Of a stretch of 64,000 bases of DNA, positions 1 through 8,710 are shown piece by piece. Under the pieces are notes generated by a model. That model saw only the letters and a program-made list of their open reading frames with translations. It was not told the origin of the DNA and searched no databases. The stretch spans positions 124,001 through 188,000 of the forward strand of contig NZ_MRUH01000165.1 in assembly GCF_001922985.1 (NCBI RefSeq), given 5' to 3'. The stretch's first letter is position 1. Every line of letters starts with the position of its first letter. The DNA is from Teredinibacter waterburyi (GTDB taxonomy: Bacteria; Pseudomonadota; Gammaproteobacteria; Pseudomonadales; Cellvibrionaceae). Made by a program: the position numbers and the translations under genes.

Positions 1-447
1 TAAACCAATTCTTGAGAGTACCGCTTCCACCATTCGCTGTTGTGATGGCGAATCCTCGACTAACAACACCCGTCCCTCTATCGGATGGCGGGCTCGAGAA
101 AAGTTATGGATAAACGCTTGGAAATTAGGCAGCTGCTGCAAACTAAAGGTTTCGTTAAAGCCTGAAGCAAAGGCTTTTTCGATAAGCGCCGGCTGTGAAC
201 GCTCGGTAATCAGTAGAACCGGGCACTCTTGCCATTTAAGCTGGCCACGTATTTCGCGGCATAACTCAAAGGCAGAACCGTCGTCAAAGTACTGCGCAAG
301 GCACACCAGATCAAACACCCCCGCATCCAAAAGCTTTCTTGCACCCACCAAGTCATTAGCATAATCATGATGGCAGTCATACTCACTGCACAAAGATTTT
401 AGCTTCTCGATTACCTCACCGGCTGCACCGCCAAGAAACACCCTCAC
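1..447 (-). CDS. Response regulator with two receiver domains (3' part cut by window edge)
   Basis: This is a minus-strand reading frame open to the window edge. The proposed start is GTG at 447, preceded by AAGGA with about seven bases of spacing; no ATG lies in frame nearby. The first ~120 residues form a receiver-like alpha/beta domain with a degenerate acidic start (VFLGGAAGEV). From about residue 127 a second receiver begins with the canonical VLLVEDSPSQ segment (acidic pocket residues E and D), and it is then cut off. Tandem receivers of this kind are known in PleD-like diguanylate cyclases and other multi-domain regulators, but the output domain lies outside the window. It sits 170 bp downstream of the Ser/Thr kinase gene on the same strand. 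Confidence 0.7.
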   Translation of the reverse strand, partial: MRVFLGGAAGEVIEKLKSLCSEYDCHHDYANDLVGARKLLDAGVFDLVCLAQYFDDGSAFELCREIRGQLKWQECPVLLITERSQPALIEKAFASGFNETFSLQQLPNFQAFIHNFSRARHPIEGRVLLVEDSPSQQRMVEAVLSRIGL

Positions 448-617
448 TATGTTTTCCTTATTTGGACTAGAGCTGGGCAGAAGCCAAGCTATGACTAAGC
501 CAGAATCAACGAATACATAAAGAATAGCAAAGCGTCGCGCGAAAGCAGGTTTAATTGCTGAGCTAAGGCTCAAGTACAGAATTAAGGTTAAATTGCGGGG
601 TACAGAACGGTGTGGAA

Positions 618-2891
618 CTAGTTAGACGGTGGGGAACTGCTGAGCATCTCGGCAACCGCTTGAGATAATGAGTTTAGGCGAGCGTTACTCGGTAGATATT
701 GAAGTGCCACATTGAGTTCGGCCTGGGCTTGCGCAGCGCCCTCGTGTCCCATTAGCTGCCAAATATGGCTGGCAAAAGCATCGACTAAACGCACCATACC
801 CTCACGTGCAATGCGGTTGTCTTCATCTCGTTCCAATACATTAGTGTAATAATGGTAAGCGGCGTCACCAGCCGGAATAAAGTACGCCTCCTCATCCATT
901 CGCGCCTGCGCTTTTTCTAGGTCTCGCGCAATGGCTCTACGTGTCCACTGAATCGCGGAGATCTTTTTGTTGAGCGCCAGTGCGTCGGAATGATTCGGAG
1001 CAACCTGCAACAGTTGCTGTAATTGCTGCTCTGCAGCCATCAACTGGTTGGCGCGATAACGCTCGCTGGCCTGCACAAACACCATCGCAAGTGCATTATC
1101 TACCCCTGCCAAAGCCTCGGCGTGTTGGGGCTCTATGGCTAGTACCGCTTGATATTGTTGAATCACATTTGGCGTTTTCGGGTAAATCAATGAGCCATCT
1201 TGCAGCAATGATTGCGCTTGACGCAGGTACTTATCAATCAGTACCCGTTCATCCACCCAACTCTCCAACGCCGCAAACTCAGAGCCAGACCATGAGGCAA
1301 ACATCGGCTGCAACTGGCGTAAACGGGCCTTCGCAGCAGTAAGGTCCCCCGCCTCGGCAAGATCTCGCACCTTGCCAAACTCGTTAACTTTAATGAGGTC
1401 TAGAGCTTCTTGTGCTTTTAGCTCTTTCGGAAACTCGGCCAACAAGGCGCGATATGCCGCCACCAAATCCCCCAGATAAGTACCGTCTTGCGCGTATAAA
1501 TTGTTGAGCGTATGGATTTTGGCGTAATAGTGCTCAGTTAAGGTGTTGATGTTCGCAGCTGCGGGGGCTGGAGAAGTGGCTTTGACTGAGGGTTTAGTCG
1601 CTGTGGGCTTAGGCTTAATAACCGCGCTCGCCTCTCCGTTATTGGTGCTTGTGCGATCTGTAACCTTGCTGGGGACTGGATTTTGCGCTTTCGGTTTTGG
1701 ATTCACAGCAGATGAATCATTCGAAGCATCGCTATCCGGCTCGAATAGGTTACGCGTCCAACTCATCGCCGACCCGAAGGTATCCAGCACCAGGTGACCA
1801 CTCTTTTCGATCCAAGGCTTTACCAATGCCGGTTGATACTGGTAACCCACCCAACCAAAGGTTGCCACGATAACGGTCAATAACAGCACGTAGGGAATAA
1901 AGCTGCGCCCAGTATTTAAACCGGCATCCTGATCGTCGTAAACAACGGTAATTTTCTCGCGGCCGCCACTATAGTTGAAGCTCTCATCTAGATCACTTCC
2001 CCCGCGCATTGGCTGTGTTATGGCGTTGCGGTCGTTCGCTGGACGAGCCGCCTCGGCTGCATTCGAATCAGCGTAAGCGATAGATTGCTCAAGTAAACGG
2101 ACATCAAGCCGCTCGAGATCTGCAATTAATTGTGCCGCCACCTGATAGCGTGACTCGGGCTTTTTCGCCAGTAGACCGTCTAATATAGGCTGTAATGCAC
2201 CCATTCCATCAGGTAACAACGGCACCGGTTCGGTAATGTGTTTAATGCCAATAGCGACCGCCGACTCAGCATCAAAAAGCACTCGGCCGGTGAGTAGCAA
2301 ATAGAACACAACCCCAAGGCTGTAGAGATCGGAGCGGTGGTCCACCTGCTTGCCCTTCGCTTGCTCGGGGCTCATGTAATGAGGAGTACCGATAGCGGTA
2401 CCCGTTTGGGTCATACTCTGGTCGCTTTCCGCCGCACGAGCAATACCAAAATCCATCAAGATGGCGCGCCCGTCCGAAGAGTTAAACATTATATTTTCGG
2501 GTTTAATATCGCGGTGCACGTACCCTTTACTACCGGCATAGTCGAGTGCCCGTGCGATATCGATAATGGTATTAATTTTTTGTTTTAGGGTAAGAAATTT
2601 GCGGGCTGTTTTTAGATCGTCGCCCTCAATGTATTCCATTGAGAGGTAGTAGATTCCCTCGTGTACCCCCACATCGTAAACGGTAACGATATTCGGGTGG
2701 GCCAATTGGCTAACAATACGGGCTTCGCGGAAAAAGCGCTGGCCAAAAGTATCATCTTCACCGAGCGCGCGTGACATTACCTTGAGCGCAACCTGCCGCT
2801 CAAATATTTCCTGCTCGGCTAGGTATACCGTGGCCATACCGCCTTTACCAAGCGTGCATGCCAACTTGTAGCCAGGGATGGTTACTGCCAT
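618..2891 (-). CDS. Membrane-anchored Hanks-type Ser/Thr protein kinase with helical C-terminal domain
   Basis: The protein has 757 residues. Residues 7-270 form a eukaryotic-like kinase: glycine loop GKGGMA (15-20), catalytic Lys37 in VALK, Glu56 in FFREAR, HRDIKPEN (126-133), DFG (147-149), and the GTPHYMSPEQ activation segment. All catalytic residues are present, so activity is expected. A single membrane span lies at about 331-352. After a Pro/Lys/Ser-rich linker, a large helical region (about 455-757) resembles TPR-like repeats and probably faces the periplasm as the sensor. This topology is PknB-like, but with helical repeats in place of PASTA domains. The neighbouring response-regulator and ankyrin genes could be signalling partners; that is inference only. 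Confidence 0.9.
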   Translation of the reverse strand: MAVTIPGYKLACTLGKGGMATVYLAEQEIFERQVALKVMSRALGEDDTFGQRFFREARIVSQLAHPNIVTVYDVGVHEGIYYLSMEYIEGDDLKTARKFLTLKQKINTIIDIARALDYAGSKGYVHRDIKPENIMFNSSDGRAILMDFGIARAAESDQSMTQTGTAIGTPHYMSPEQAKGKQVDHRSDLYSLGVVFYLLLTGRVLFDAESAVAIGIKHITEPVPLLPDGMGALQPILDGLLAKKPESRYQVAAQLIADLERLDVRLLEQSIAYADSNAAEAARPANDRNAITQPMRGGSDLDESFNYSGGREKITVVYDDQDAGLNTGRSFIPYVLLLTVIVATFGWVGYQYQPALVKPWIEKSGHLVLDTFGSAMSWTRNLFEPDSDASNDSSAVNPKPKAQNPVPSKVTDRTSTNNGEASAVIKPKPTATKPSVKATSPAPAAANINTLTEHYYAKIHTLNNLYAQDGTYLGDLVAAYRALLAEFPKELKAQEALDLIKVNEFGKVRDLAEAGDLTAAKARLRQLQPMFASWSGSEFAALESWVDERVLIDKYLRQAQSLLQDGSLIYPKTPNVIQQYQAVLAIEPQHAEALAGVDNALAMVFVQASERYRANQLMAAEQQLQQLLQVAPNHSDALALNKKISAIQWTRRAIARDLEKAQARMDEEAYFIPAGDAAYHYYTNVLERDEDNRIAREGMVRLVDAFASHIWQLMGHEGAAQAQAELNVALQYLPSNARLNSLSQAVAEMLSSSPPSN

Positions 2892-2942
2892 TCAGTAATT
2901 CCGCGTATTTAGAGTCGGTTTAATCGCTGCCTCAAGATCGTA

Positions 2943-3794
2943 CTACTTACTGGTGCGACTTTTTTTGCGACCTGCTTTGTACCATAAATATAAACCACTT
3001 ACTGCCAAAACCATAAAAATGCCGGCGACCGCATCCATTAAAAAAGGGCCTAGGCGACCCAAAAATCGGCCTGCGTGTAAGTCTTGAACAAGTCGCGCCC
3101 ATGTAATATTAGTCCCCAGGTAAGCGCTCGACATCAATTGTTTTAACTCCTGAGAAATAACCACAGGTTGTGGCCACTTTTCCGACGTTTTTGCCAAGTT
3201 ACGCCAATCCAGGCTATCGAGGTTCGCCCAGTAAGACGCGTTTGCTGTTTTTATACACAGCCCGCGAGCATCAGACTCACTATTGAGTTCACTGGATAAT
3301 TCAGCACTATCGGTTGTTGCCCCGCATGTCTGTGCGGCAATGATCGGTGTTGGCAGGCCCTGTAATCGCGATACCGATTCAACTAATTCATATTCAGCCG
3401 TATACAGCAGCAACTGCTCGGCACACACCACAGCAATAAGGTCTTGCAGCGACACAGCGCCCACTAACGCGGTGTCGCAGCGCCCAACAGGCTCGCCACC
3501 TCTGAAGATTTGCGTCCCCAGCTGGCTGATAACCACGTCAAGCCTATGTTCTGAAGCATGCTCTAGCTGGAAGCCGACAGCCTGCGGAATCGAGACGCCA
3601 TACAACTTGAGTAATAGTGGTGAACGAACAAACTGTTTGGAAAGACTTAGCTGATCGCTATGATTTAACAGAACGCCCGTTACCGATAAAAACACGATAC
3701 ATAACGCGCTAACAATACCGACTCGTCGATGCCAGAGCGTAACTAGGCGTTTGTAGGAAGATTTTGTACTGCGAGAATCAGAAGAAGCAGCCAT
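2943..3794 (-). CDS. PepSY-associated transmembrane protein
   Basis: The 283-residue inner-membrane protein has an N-terminal helix after the motif LWHRRVGI (about residues 20-45). A periplasmic central part holds four or five cysteines, and a C-terminal helix (about 250-275) follows LVQDLHAGRFLGRLGP. The pattern HRR-helix-LLNH and DLHxGRxLG-helix is typical of PepSY_TM (PF03929) proteins, many of which act with iron uptake or ferric reduction. The gene lies 67 bp downstream of an FMN-binding protein gene and is probably cotranscribed with it. The substrate is unknown. The ATG at 3794 has no strong ribosome-binding site. Confidence 0.75.
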   Translation of the reverse strand: MAASSDSRSTKSSYKRLVTLWHRRVGIVSALCIVFLSVTGVLLNHSDQLSLSKQFVRSPLLLKLYGVSIPQAVGFQLEHASEHRLDVVISQLGTQIFRGGEPVGRCDTALVGAVSLQDLIAVVCAEQLLLYTAEYELVESVSRLQGLPTPIIAAQTCGATTDSAELSSELNSESDARGLCIKTANASYWANLDSLDWRNLAKTSEKWPQPVVISQELKQLMSSAYLGTNITWARLVQDLHAGRFLGRLGPFLMDAVAGIFMVLAVSGLYLWYKAGRKKSRTSK

Positions 3795-3861
3795 AGATTA
3801 ATTAACACGTGAATCTTATCGGAAGAATACCACCAAACCGTAACAATGGGCCTGCGTAATT

Positions 3862-4500
3862 CTAGTTTGCTAGCGCCAAATCATGAAGATAAAGCGCTAA
3901 GGTTGCGATTTTCTTTACTGCGCGCACCGACAGTGTTGCACCGGTTATACCGTCGATGGATTTGTTCAAATCGAGATTTTTTTGGTCTTGGGTATTCTCT
4001 TCATTGCGACTAAGTGTTGCGGCAACAAATTGATCGGTAAAAAAGCCCTGTTGAACTTCTCCGCCACGGCTCTCTCGATAGGCCAAAATTTGCACCTGCT
4101 CAATAGCCCCGTTGTTTACGACAACACCAATGGTGATTGGCTGTTCTTTGCCGATTTCATCTAAAATCCAAGCGGTACGCTTAGTGTCTCGCCAATAGCG
4201 AATACGCAGCGTTTTTATTTGGTAATCCAACTGCGAATCGATTTCTGCTTTGCTGGCTTTGTTTAACCACAGTGTTTTCACCACTGGCGGAGTACTAAAA
4301 ACGCTCGCAATAAAGTTATTGGCGGCGCTAGCCTCAGTTTGCGGCACCATATCGGCTTTCACTATAAGGCTCAGCGTCGCAAACAACAGACCTATGACTA
4401 TAGCTCTCAACTTGACTGTGACTATCACGCGAAGCGCAAGATTCAGAGTATCTGAGCCGTTTAGATTGCAGCCTTTAGCGACTTCTGTTGTGATTGCCAT
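3862..4500 (-). CDS. FMN-binding domain protein (NqrC/RnfG-like)
   Basis: The protein has 212 residues. The C-terminal DGITGATLS segment (about 182-190) matches the S(T)GATxS/T motif in which NqrC/RnfG-type proteins bind FMN covalently through a Thr. A hydrophobic segment at about 31-48 looks like a signal peptide or anchor. The ATG at 4500 is used here, but a GTG about 23 codons later would place the hydrophobic segment at a more usual distance from the N-terminus. With the adjoining PepSY protein it forms a likely periplasmic electron-transfer pair, possibly reducing a metal chelate. A 9-bp palindrome 86 bp upstream resembles a Fur operator. Confidence 0.75.
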   Translation of the reverse strand: MAITTEVAKGCNLNGSDTLNLALRVIVTVKLRAIVIGLLFATLSLIVKADMVPQTEASAANNFIASVFSTPPVVKTLWLNKASKAEIDSQLDYQIKTLRIRYWRDTKRTAWILDEIGKEQPITIGVVVNNGAIEQVQILAYRESRGGEVQQGFFTDQFVAATLSRNEENTQDQKNLDLNKSIDGITGATLSVRAVKKIATLALYLHDLALAN

Positions 4501-4585
4501 TATTCTCTTCGTTGCACAGCCCTTGGGGCTAAAAAAGCCCTGAGGGCATTGTCGACGTTAGTATTGCCGTCTGATTTAAGGAGGG

Positions 4586-4613
4586 GATACTAATGCAAAC
4601 GAGAATTAGTATC
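4586..4613. promoter_or_regulatory. Palindrome, Fur-box-like, upstream of FMN-binding/PepSY pair
   Basis: Perfect 9-bp inverted repeat GATACTAAT / ATTAGTATC around a 10-base centre. The internal AATGCAAACGAGAATT resembles the A/T-rich AATGATAAtGAGAATt core of gammaproteobacterial Fur boxes. It lies between the ankyrin gene and the FMN-binding gene and could act as an operator for the latter. It could also be a simple RNA hairpin. Confidence 0.4.
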
Positions 4614-4661
4614 AAATAGATCTCGTCGATTTCAACTTCGCTCGATTGTCACTAGATTCAC

Positions 4662-6365
4662 CTAGCCGGAAACTCGAGCCAACATAGTGTCGCATTCCCG
4701 AATCAGCATAGGTCGATTCGCTTCTCCGCCACTGGAGAAACGCTGTTCTAACGCCTCAATACCGCGGTCAATATTCTCTTGGAGATGGAGCGGGACCATA
4801 CCTTCAAGCGTTCGACCACTAGCTACAAGGGTATCGACCGCTTCAATGGCCGCTTGTTGCTTCAGGTGAAAAGCATCTGTTCGAGCACGTAATTGTGGGC
4901 TGCGACCGTAGCCGATCTGATCGCATAAACGGCTGTAGGCAAGTGCCTGCTCGGCAATAACATAGGCGCTAACCGCCTGCTCGGTCGCTATCGATTGGGT
5001 TGCATCGCGTCGAGCCGCAACCAGGTCTGCGGCACTATCGATATCGTAATCCGCATCGTACAGCGCCAGCGCTTGTGTGGTTACAGCCAGTTGGGCCGCT
5101 TCGGCATCTAAATAGGCATCGACTTTTTGCGCTGCGCTCTGTTGCTGCTGCGCCATAATTTCGGCTAACTCCCCGGTAAGCAACTGGGCAACGTCTGAGC
5201 GCCCATTAAAGGCCGCGTAGGCCGCAGCAGACATGTCTTCAATACGAAAGTTTTGGTCCACTCCCGCGTCAACCAAAAAGGCGATGGTGTCGATATTGGC
5301 GTTGTTTTGCAGCGCAATCTTCAACAGATTATCGCCGTTGGCGGTGGTGGCCATTAATGAAAACCCCCGCTCGCGCATTTTTTCCAGCAGGGCTCGATCA
5401 AAATTGGTTGTCGCAAGTAATTCCAATAGGTTTTCCGGGCTTCCCAAGCCGCGTCCGGCCGATAAAATCGCCATAGCCGCCACAAGGTTGTCGGTTTGAA
5501 ACGCTTTGGCAAGCGGGGTTAGCTGGTTTGCATCAGTTACATCTAACGCTGCGCCCGCTTTTATTGCTGCGCCTAACAAGGCCTGCTGGCGTGCGGCGAT
5601 AACAAGATGTACCAAATAATCGCCACGCTCATCAGCAAGATTAATATCCGCGCCTCGGCGCTGAAGCACCTCGACCTTGTCTGGCATTAAGCGTTCAGCT
5701 TTATAGCTCGCCAATAGTGCGCCACTACCGTAGTGATAGGGTAAGACTTGAATCGCTAGATACGCCCCTGCCGCGAAGATGACCAAACCAATCACAAGCG
5801 ACACCGCTAGTGCGCGCGTTTTTTGTTTACGCACGCCCCAATAAAGTTGCTCGTAGGGGTTAAGAAAGGAGTAAACAATCGTACCTATACCCACGACTGC
5901 CCCGCCCAAACCAATCGCTAAGCCTGGCCAAAACAGGGTGTTTAAAAGTCGATAGGCAATAAAGGCCGAAACCAGAATACCTAGTAGCGGCAGAATTAGG
6001 GCCACCAAAGGAACCCTGGTGCGCTGAGTTTTGGGGAGGCTACTAGGGAGTAGCTTTTCTAACAACTGGACACAGCTTGCGCGAGCGCGACTATCGTGAA
6101 ATTCGATTAGCTGACGCCCGCCCTTCCCGTCTAGAAGTAAGTCGATACTGCGCCCGTCGTGCAGCCAATCGATGCATCTTAGCTGTGCAAAGGTAATGAC
6201 CTTTACGGCGTGCTTGCCGAGAACTCGAACAGGATTGATACGTTTAGACAGTGCCAGCTGTAATTTATCGACCTGCTCCGGCGCACAACTGCCAATCAAA
6301 ATTCCCGTTTTTGCCAGCACCACTAAGTTGTCGTGTTGCAACGTGGTATTTAGCCAATATTTCAT
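4662..6365 (-). CDS. Ankyrin-repeat membrane protein of unknown role
   Basis: The protein has 567 residues. About 120 N-terminal residues, without recognised motifs, precede three hydrophobic helices between about 122 and 212. Ankyrin-type repeats follow (about 230-410), visible as RGADINLADERGDYLVHLVI, AGAALDVTDANQLTPLAKA and DANGDNLLKIA-like units. The last ~150 residues are Ala/Gln-rich and helical, probably coiled coil. Ankyrin repeats bind proteins, so a scaffolding role at the membrane is plausible, but no enzyme domain is visible. The gene stands alone between the FMN/PepSY pair and the galactanase. The start at 6365 is the first ATG of the frame. Confidence 0.7.
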   Translation of the reverse strand: MKYWLNTTLQHDNLVVLAKTGILIGSCAPEQVDKLQLALSKRINPVRVLGKHAVKVITFAQLRCIDWLHDGRSIDLLLDGKGGRQLIEFHDSRARASCVQLLEKLLPSSLPKTQRTRVPLVALILPLLGILVSAFIAYRLLNTLFWPGLAIGLGGAVVGIGTIVYSFLNPYEQLYWGVRKQKTRALAVSLVIGLVIFAAGAYLAIQVLPYHYGSGALLASYKAERLMPDKVEVLQRRGADINLADERGDYLVHLVIAARQQALLGAAIKAGAALDVTDANQLTPLAKAFQTDNLVAAMAILSAGRGLGSPENLLELLATTNFDRALLEKMRERGFSLMATTANGDNLLKIALQNNANIDTIAFLVDAGVDQNFRIEDMSAAAYAAFNGRSDVAQLLTGELAEIMAQQQQSAAQKVDAYLDAEAAQLAVTTQALALYDADYDIDSAADLVAARRDATQSIATEQAVSAYVIAEQALAYSRLCDQIGYGRSPQLRARTDAFHLKQQAAIEAVDTLVASGRTLEGMVPLHLQENIDRGIEALEQRFSSGGEANRPMLIRECDTMLARVSG

Positions 6366-6680
6366 CTTATAAAGCCCTGAAAACGTCGTTTATTATTTTT
6401 ATAGAGTCATACCACGCTGCGGCTTAGTGTTTGCTAGCGCAAATTTTGATACTGGATAAAACAATAGAGGCAGGCAAACTCTTTTGGGTAAGCGCGAGCG
6501 CTGTTAGCCGCGCATTATTCCACACAAGCGGAGAATTTACTCAACTTGAGAATCAATCTGGTTAACGTTTTCGAGGGATACCACGCGGTGCTGTGCCGCG
6601 TGGCGAACTCTGTCACAAAGTGAATGGCCAAGCGATTGCTTGGCCAAGGGTTGCAAAATATTGCTAAAGATGGACTACCG

Positions 6681-8228
6681 TTACTGTGAATTACAGGTTG
6701 ATGGCGCGATACAACTACGATTGTTTTCCCAGCCCCAACCGCTCTGCGTGGTTTCACACATAGGGTATGAGGTACCGTACCAATTACAGGTTCCACCGCC
6801 ACCCGACGAGCTGCTTGACGAACTACTTGAGCTAGAACTCGACGAACTGCTACTCGACGAACTGCTAGAAGAACTGCTCGAGCTTGAAGAGCTGGAGGAA
6901 CTCGATGAGCTGGTTGATCCGCCAGTTGAAACGACACCGTAGGGAGCAGGCTGACCGTTACAGGTAGAACGACCAATACAGCTTTGCGAGTTTTCCCAGC
7001 CCCAACCGCTTGAACTGTTATTACACAAGGGATAATTGCGTCCGTACCAATTACAAGCTTCAGAGCCTCCAGCCCCAGAGGAACTGCTACTTGAAGAACT
7101 GCTACTTGAAGAACTGCTGGACGAAGACGAGCTAGAACTGCTGCTGGACGAAGAACTAGATGAACTTGAACTACTACTAGAACTACCGCCAGATCCACCC
7201 TCTAAAAACGCGTCCATTATAGTGGTAGGCCGACGGGTATTTGGGTTCCAAGCCCCCATAGAATAACCTTTCCAATCATAGGATTGCGGCTCCCAATAAA
7301 ACACCCCAATACCGCGACCATTGTTAACCTGACGCACCTTGCTAATAACATCGGCGACTATGGCTTTGCCCTCGCTGTGATCCCAAGGTACACCCACCTC
7401 GGCAACCATAACCTCAGTGTTATAACGCGACACCATATCGTTCAAATTACTTAAGCAGCGACTATTGGCGGTACGCCAATCCATATTTTCAGCGTGCGTA
7501 GGGTAACTTGAAGCGCCGACGACATCCCAACTGGCGCCATTATCTCGTAGGCCGTCGAATATCCAGCGAAACAAGCCGTTGTCGTGACAGTTGGAAATGT
7601 GCACAACCACTTTAGCGCTGGGGAACACCTCTTTCACGGCATCGTAACCACTATTCACCAACCAGGCGAAGTTACGCATATTGGTAGAAGCGCGGCCGTC
7701 TTCCCACAACATACCGTTGTTGGTCTCATTACCTACTTGTACCCACTCAGGTGTGATCCCAGCGTTTTTCAATGCGGTTAGAGTGTCGTGAGTATGTTGC
7801 CAAACAGCCGTCATCAGCTCATCAAACGAATAATTACGCCACGCGCTCGGCTTGTTTTGCTGGCCAGGGTCGGCCCAGCTGTCGCTGTAGTGGAAGTCGA
7901 TCAAAATCCGCATACCGGCAGCTTGAGCACGACGTGCCTTGGCAATGGTATCGGCAGTATTGTTCCAACCGCCGTTCGGATTAACCCAAACGCGCAAACG
8001 AATCGAGTCCATACCGTGATCTTTAAGAATACTGAAAAGATTCTGCTCGTTCCCTTGGTCGTTGTTAAAGCGATAGTTCGAGGCCTCCATTTCCGTTAGC
8101 CAGCTGATATCGGCACCCTTGGTAAATGCTGCTGCACCCACCGAGCCGAGTGTTAACAAGCCAAGCGCCAAGCCGGCTGCTATCCACCGAACGCCGGAAG
8201 ACCTTATTGATGTATTTTTTCGGTTCAT
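6681..8228 (-). CDS. Secreted endo-beta-1,4-galactanase, GH53-CBM10-CBM10
   Basis: The enzyme cuts the beta-1,4-galactan backbone of type I arabinogalactan or pectin side chains. The start is ATG at 8228 (MNRKN), with AAAGGTG seven bases upstream; it gives a proper signal peptide ending near GAAAF. An upstream in-frame start at 8303 would add 25 unlikely residues. The GH53 domain (about 35-345) has acid/base Glu168 in VQVGNE and nucleophile Glu277 in VAEVGVPWD. Two CBM10 modules of about 35 residues (CNWYG...[16 protein letters not shown] type) follow, each behind a polyserine linker of roughly 35-40 Ser. CBM10 binds cellulose, so the enzyme may be held on plant cell wall while it attacks galactan. 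It is divergent from the TonB receptor gene. Confidence 0.93.
   Translation of the reverse strand: MNRKNTSIRSSGVRWIAAGLALGLLTLGSVGAAAFTKGADISWLTEMEASNYRFNNDQGNEQNLFSILKDHGMDSIRLRVWVNPNGGWNNTADTIAKARRAQAAGMRILIDFHYSDSWADPGQQNKPSAWRNYSFDELMTAVWQHTHDTLTALKNAGITPEWVQVGNETNNGMLWEDGRASTNMRNFAWLVNSGYDAVKEVFPSAKVVVHISNCHDNGLFRWIFDGLRDNGASWDVVGASSYPTHAENMDWRTANSRCLSNLNDMVSRYNTEVMVAEVGVPWDHSEGKAIVADVISKVRQVNNGRGIGVFYWEPQSYDWKGYSMGAWNPNTRRPTTIMDAFLEGGSGGSSSSSSSSSSSSSSSSSSSSSSSSSSSSSSSSSSSSGAGGSEACNWYGRNYPLCNNSSSGWGWENSQSCIGRSTCNGQPAPYGVVSTGGSTSSSSSSSSSSSSSSSSSSSSSSSSSSSSSSSSSSSSGGGGTCNWYGTSYPMCETTQSGWGWENNRSCIAPSTCNSQ
6804..7184 (-). repeat. Two polyserine-coding tracts in the GH53 gene
   Basis: Tracts at about 7079-7184 and 6804-6916 encode uninterrupted serine runs flanking the first CBM10. 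All six Ser codons are mixed (AGC, AGT, TCN), which limits replication slippage. The opposite strand reads as Glu/Leu-rich frames with no coding meaning. Confidence 0.85.
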
Positions 8229-8441
8229 GATGAACACCTTTCGTGTCTGTAGAGATAAATACAGGTGCTGCCATAGGTGGTAACCAAGCAATAAGCTCAA
8301 CACTCGTCACCACCCGCGATCCTGCGCGTTATTGTTATGTTGGTAGCATCTAGCGCGGTTTATACAGCCTTTAAGCGGCAATAAAAAAACCGACGAAAAA
8401 TTCACGAGTAGACGCTATTTAGCGAGGGTTTACTAAAACAA

Positions 8442-8507
8442 GGAAAACGTTTACCCTACGCATTAGTTGGATTATAAGCATAAAACTAGCGCCTGTTAAG
8501 GTAAACG
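8442..8507. promoter_or_regulatory. Candidate LacI-family operator sites between GH53 and TonB receptor genes
   Basis: The divergent intergenic region (8229-8710) holds GGAAAACGTTTACC at 8442-8455, a 14-bp palindrome with one mismatched pair around the central CG typical of LacI/GalR operators. The half-site GGTAAACG recurs at 8500-8507. The likely binder is the LacI-family protein encoded at 17086. The rest of the 480-bp region shows no other recognisable element. Confidence 0.45.
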
Positions 8508-8710
8508 TATAAGTCGTACTGTGAAGGCGTTCAAAGGATTGCGGTTAAGCTCGGTTTTAACCTATCTAACTAGATACCAAGCCTAACTAAACCGTGCGCC
8601 ATATTAGCCTGCAGTTACCGACACGGCAGCAGCAATCAATAGCGCAAACACGCCAGCAGTGGCTTCACCGCTGACTACAATAAATAGAATGAGAGCACGA
8701 GGGGGACCCC

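Noticed and set aside
6515-7198. 227-residue Val/Ala-rich frame overlapping the GH53 C-terminus
   Set aside because: It is a shifted reading of the CBM10/polyserine region; GH53 coding is unambiguous.
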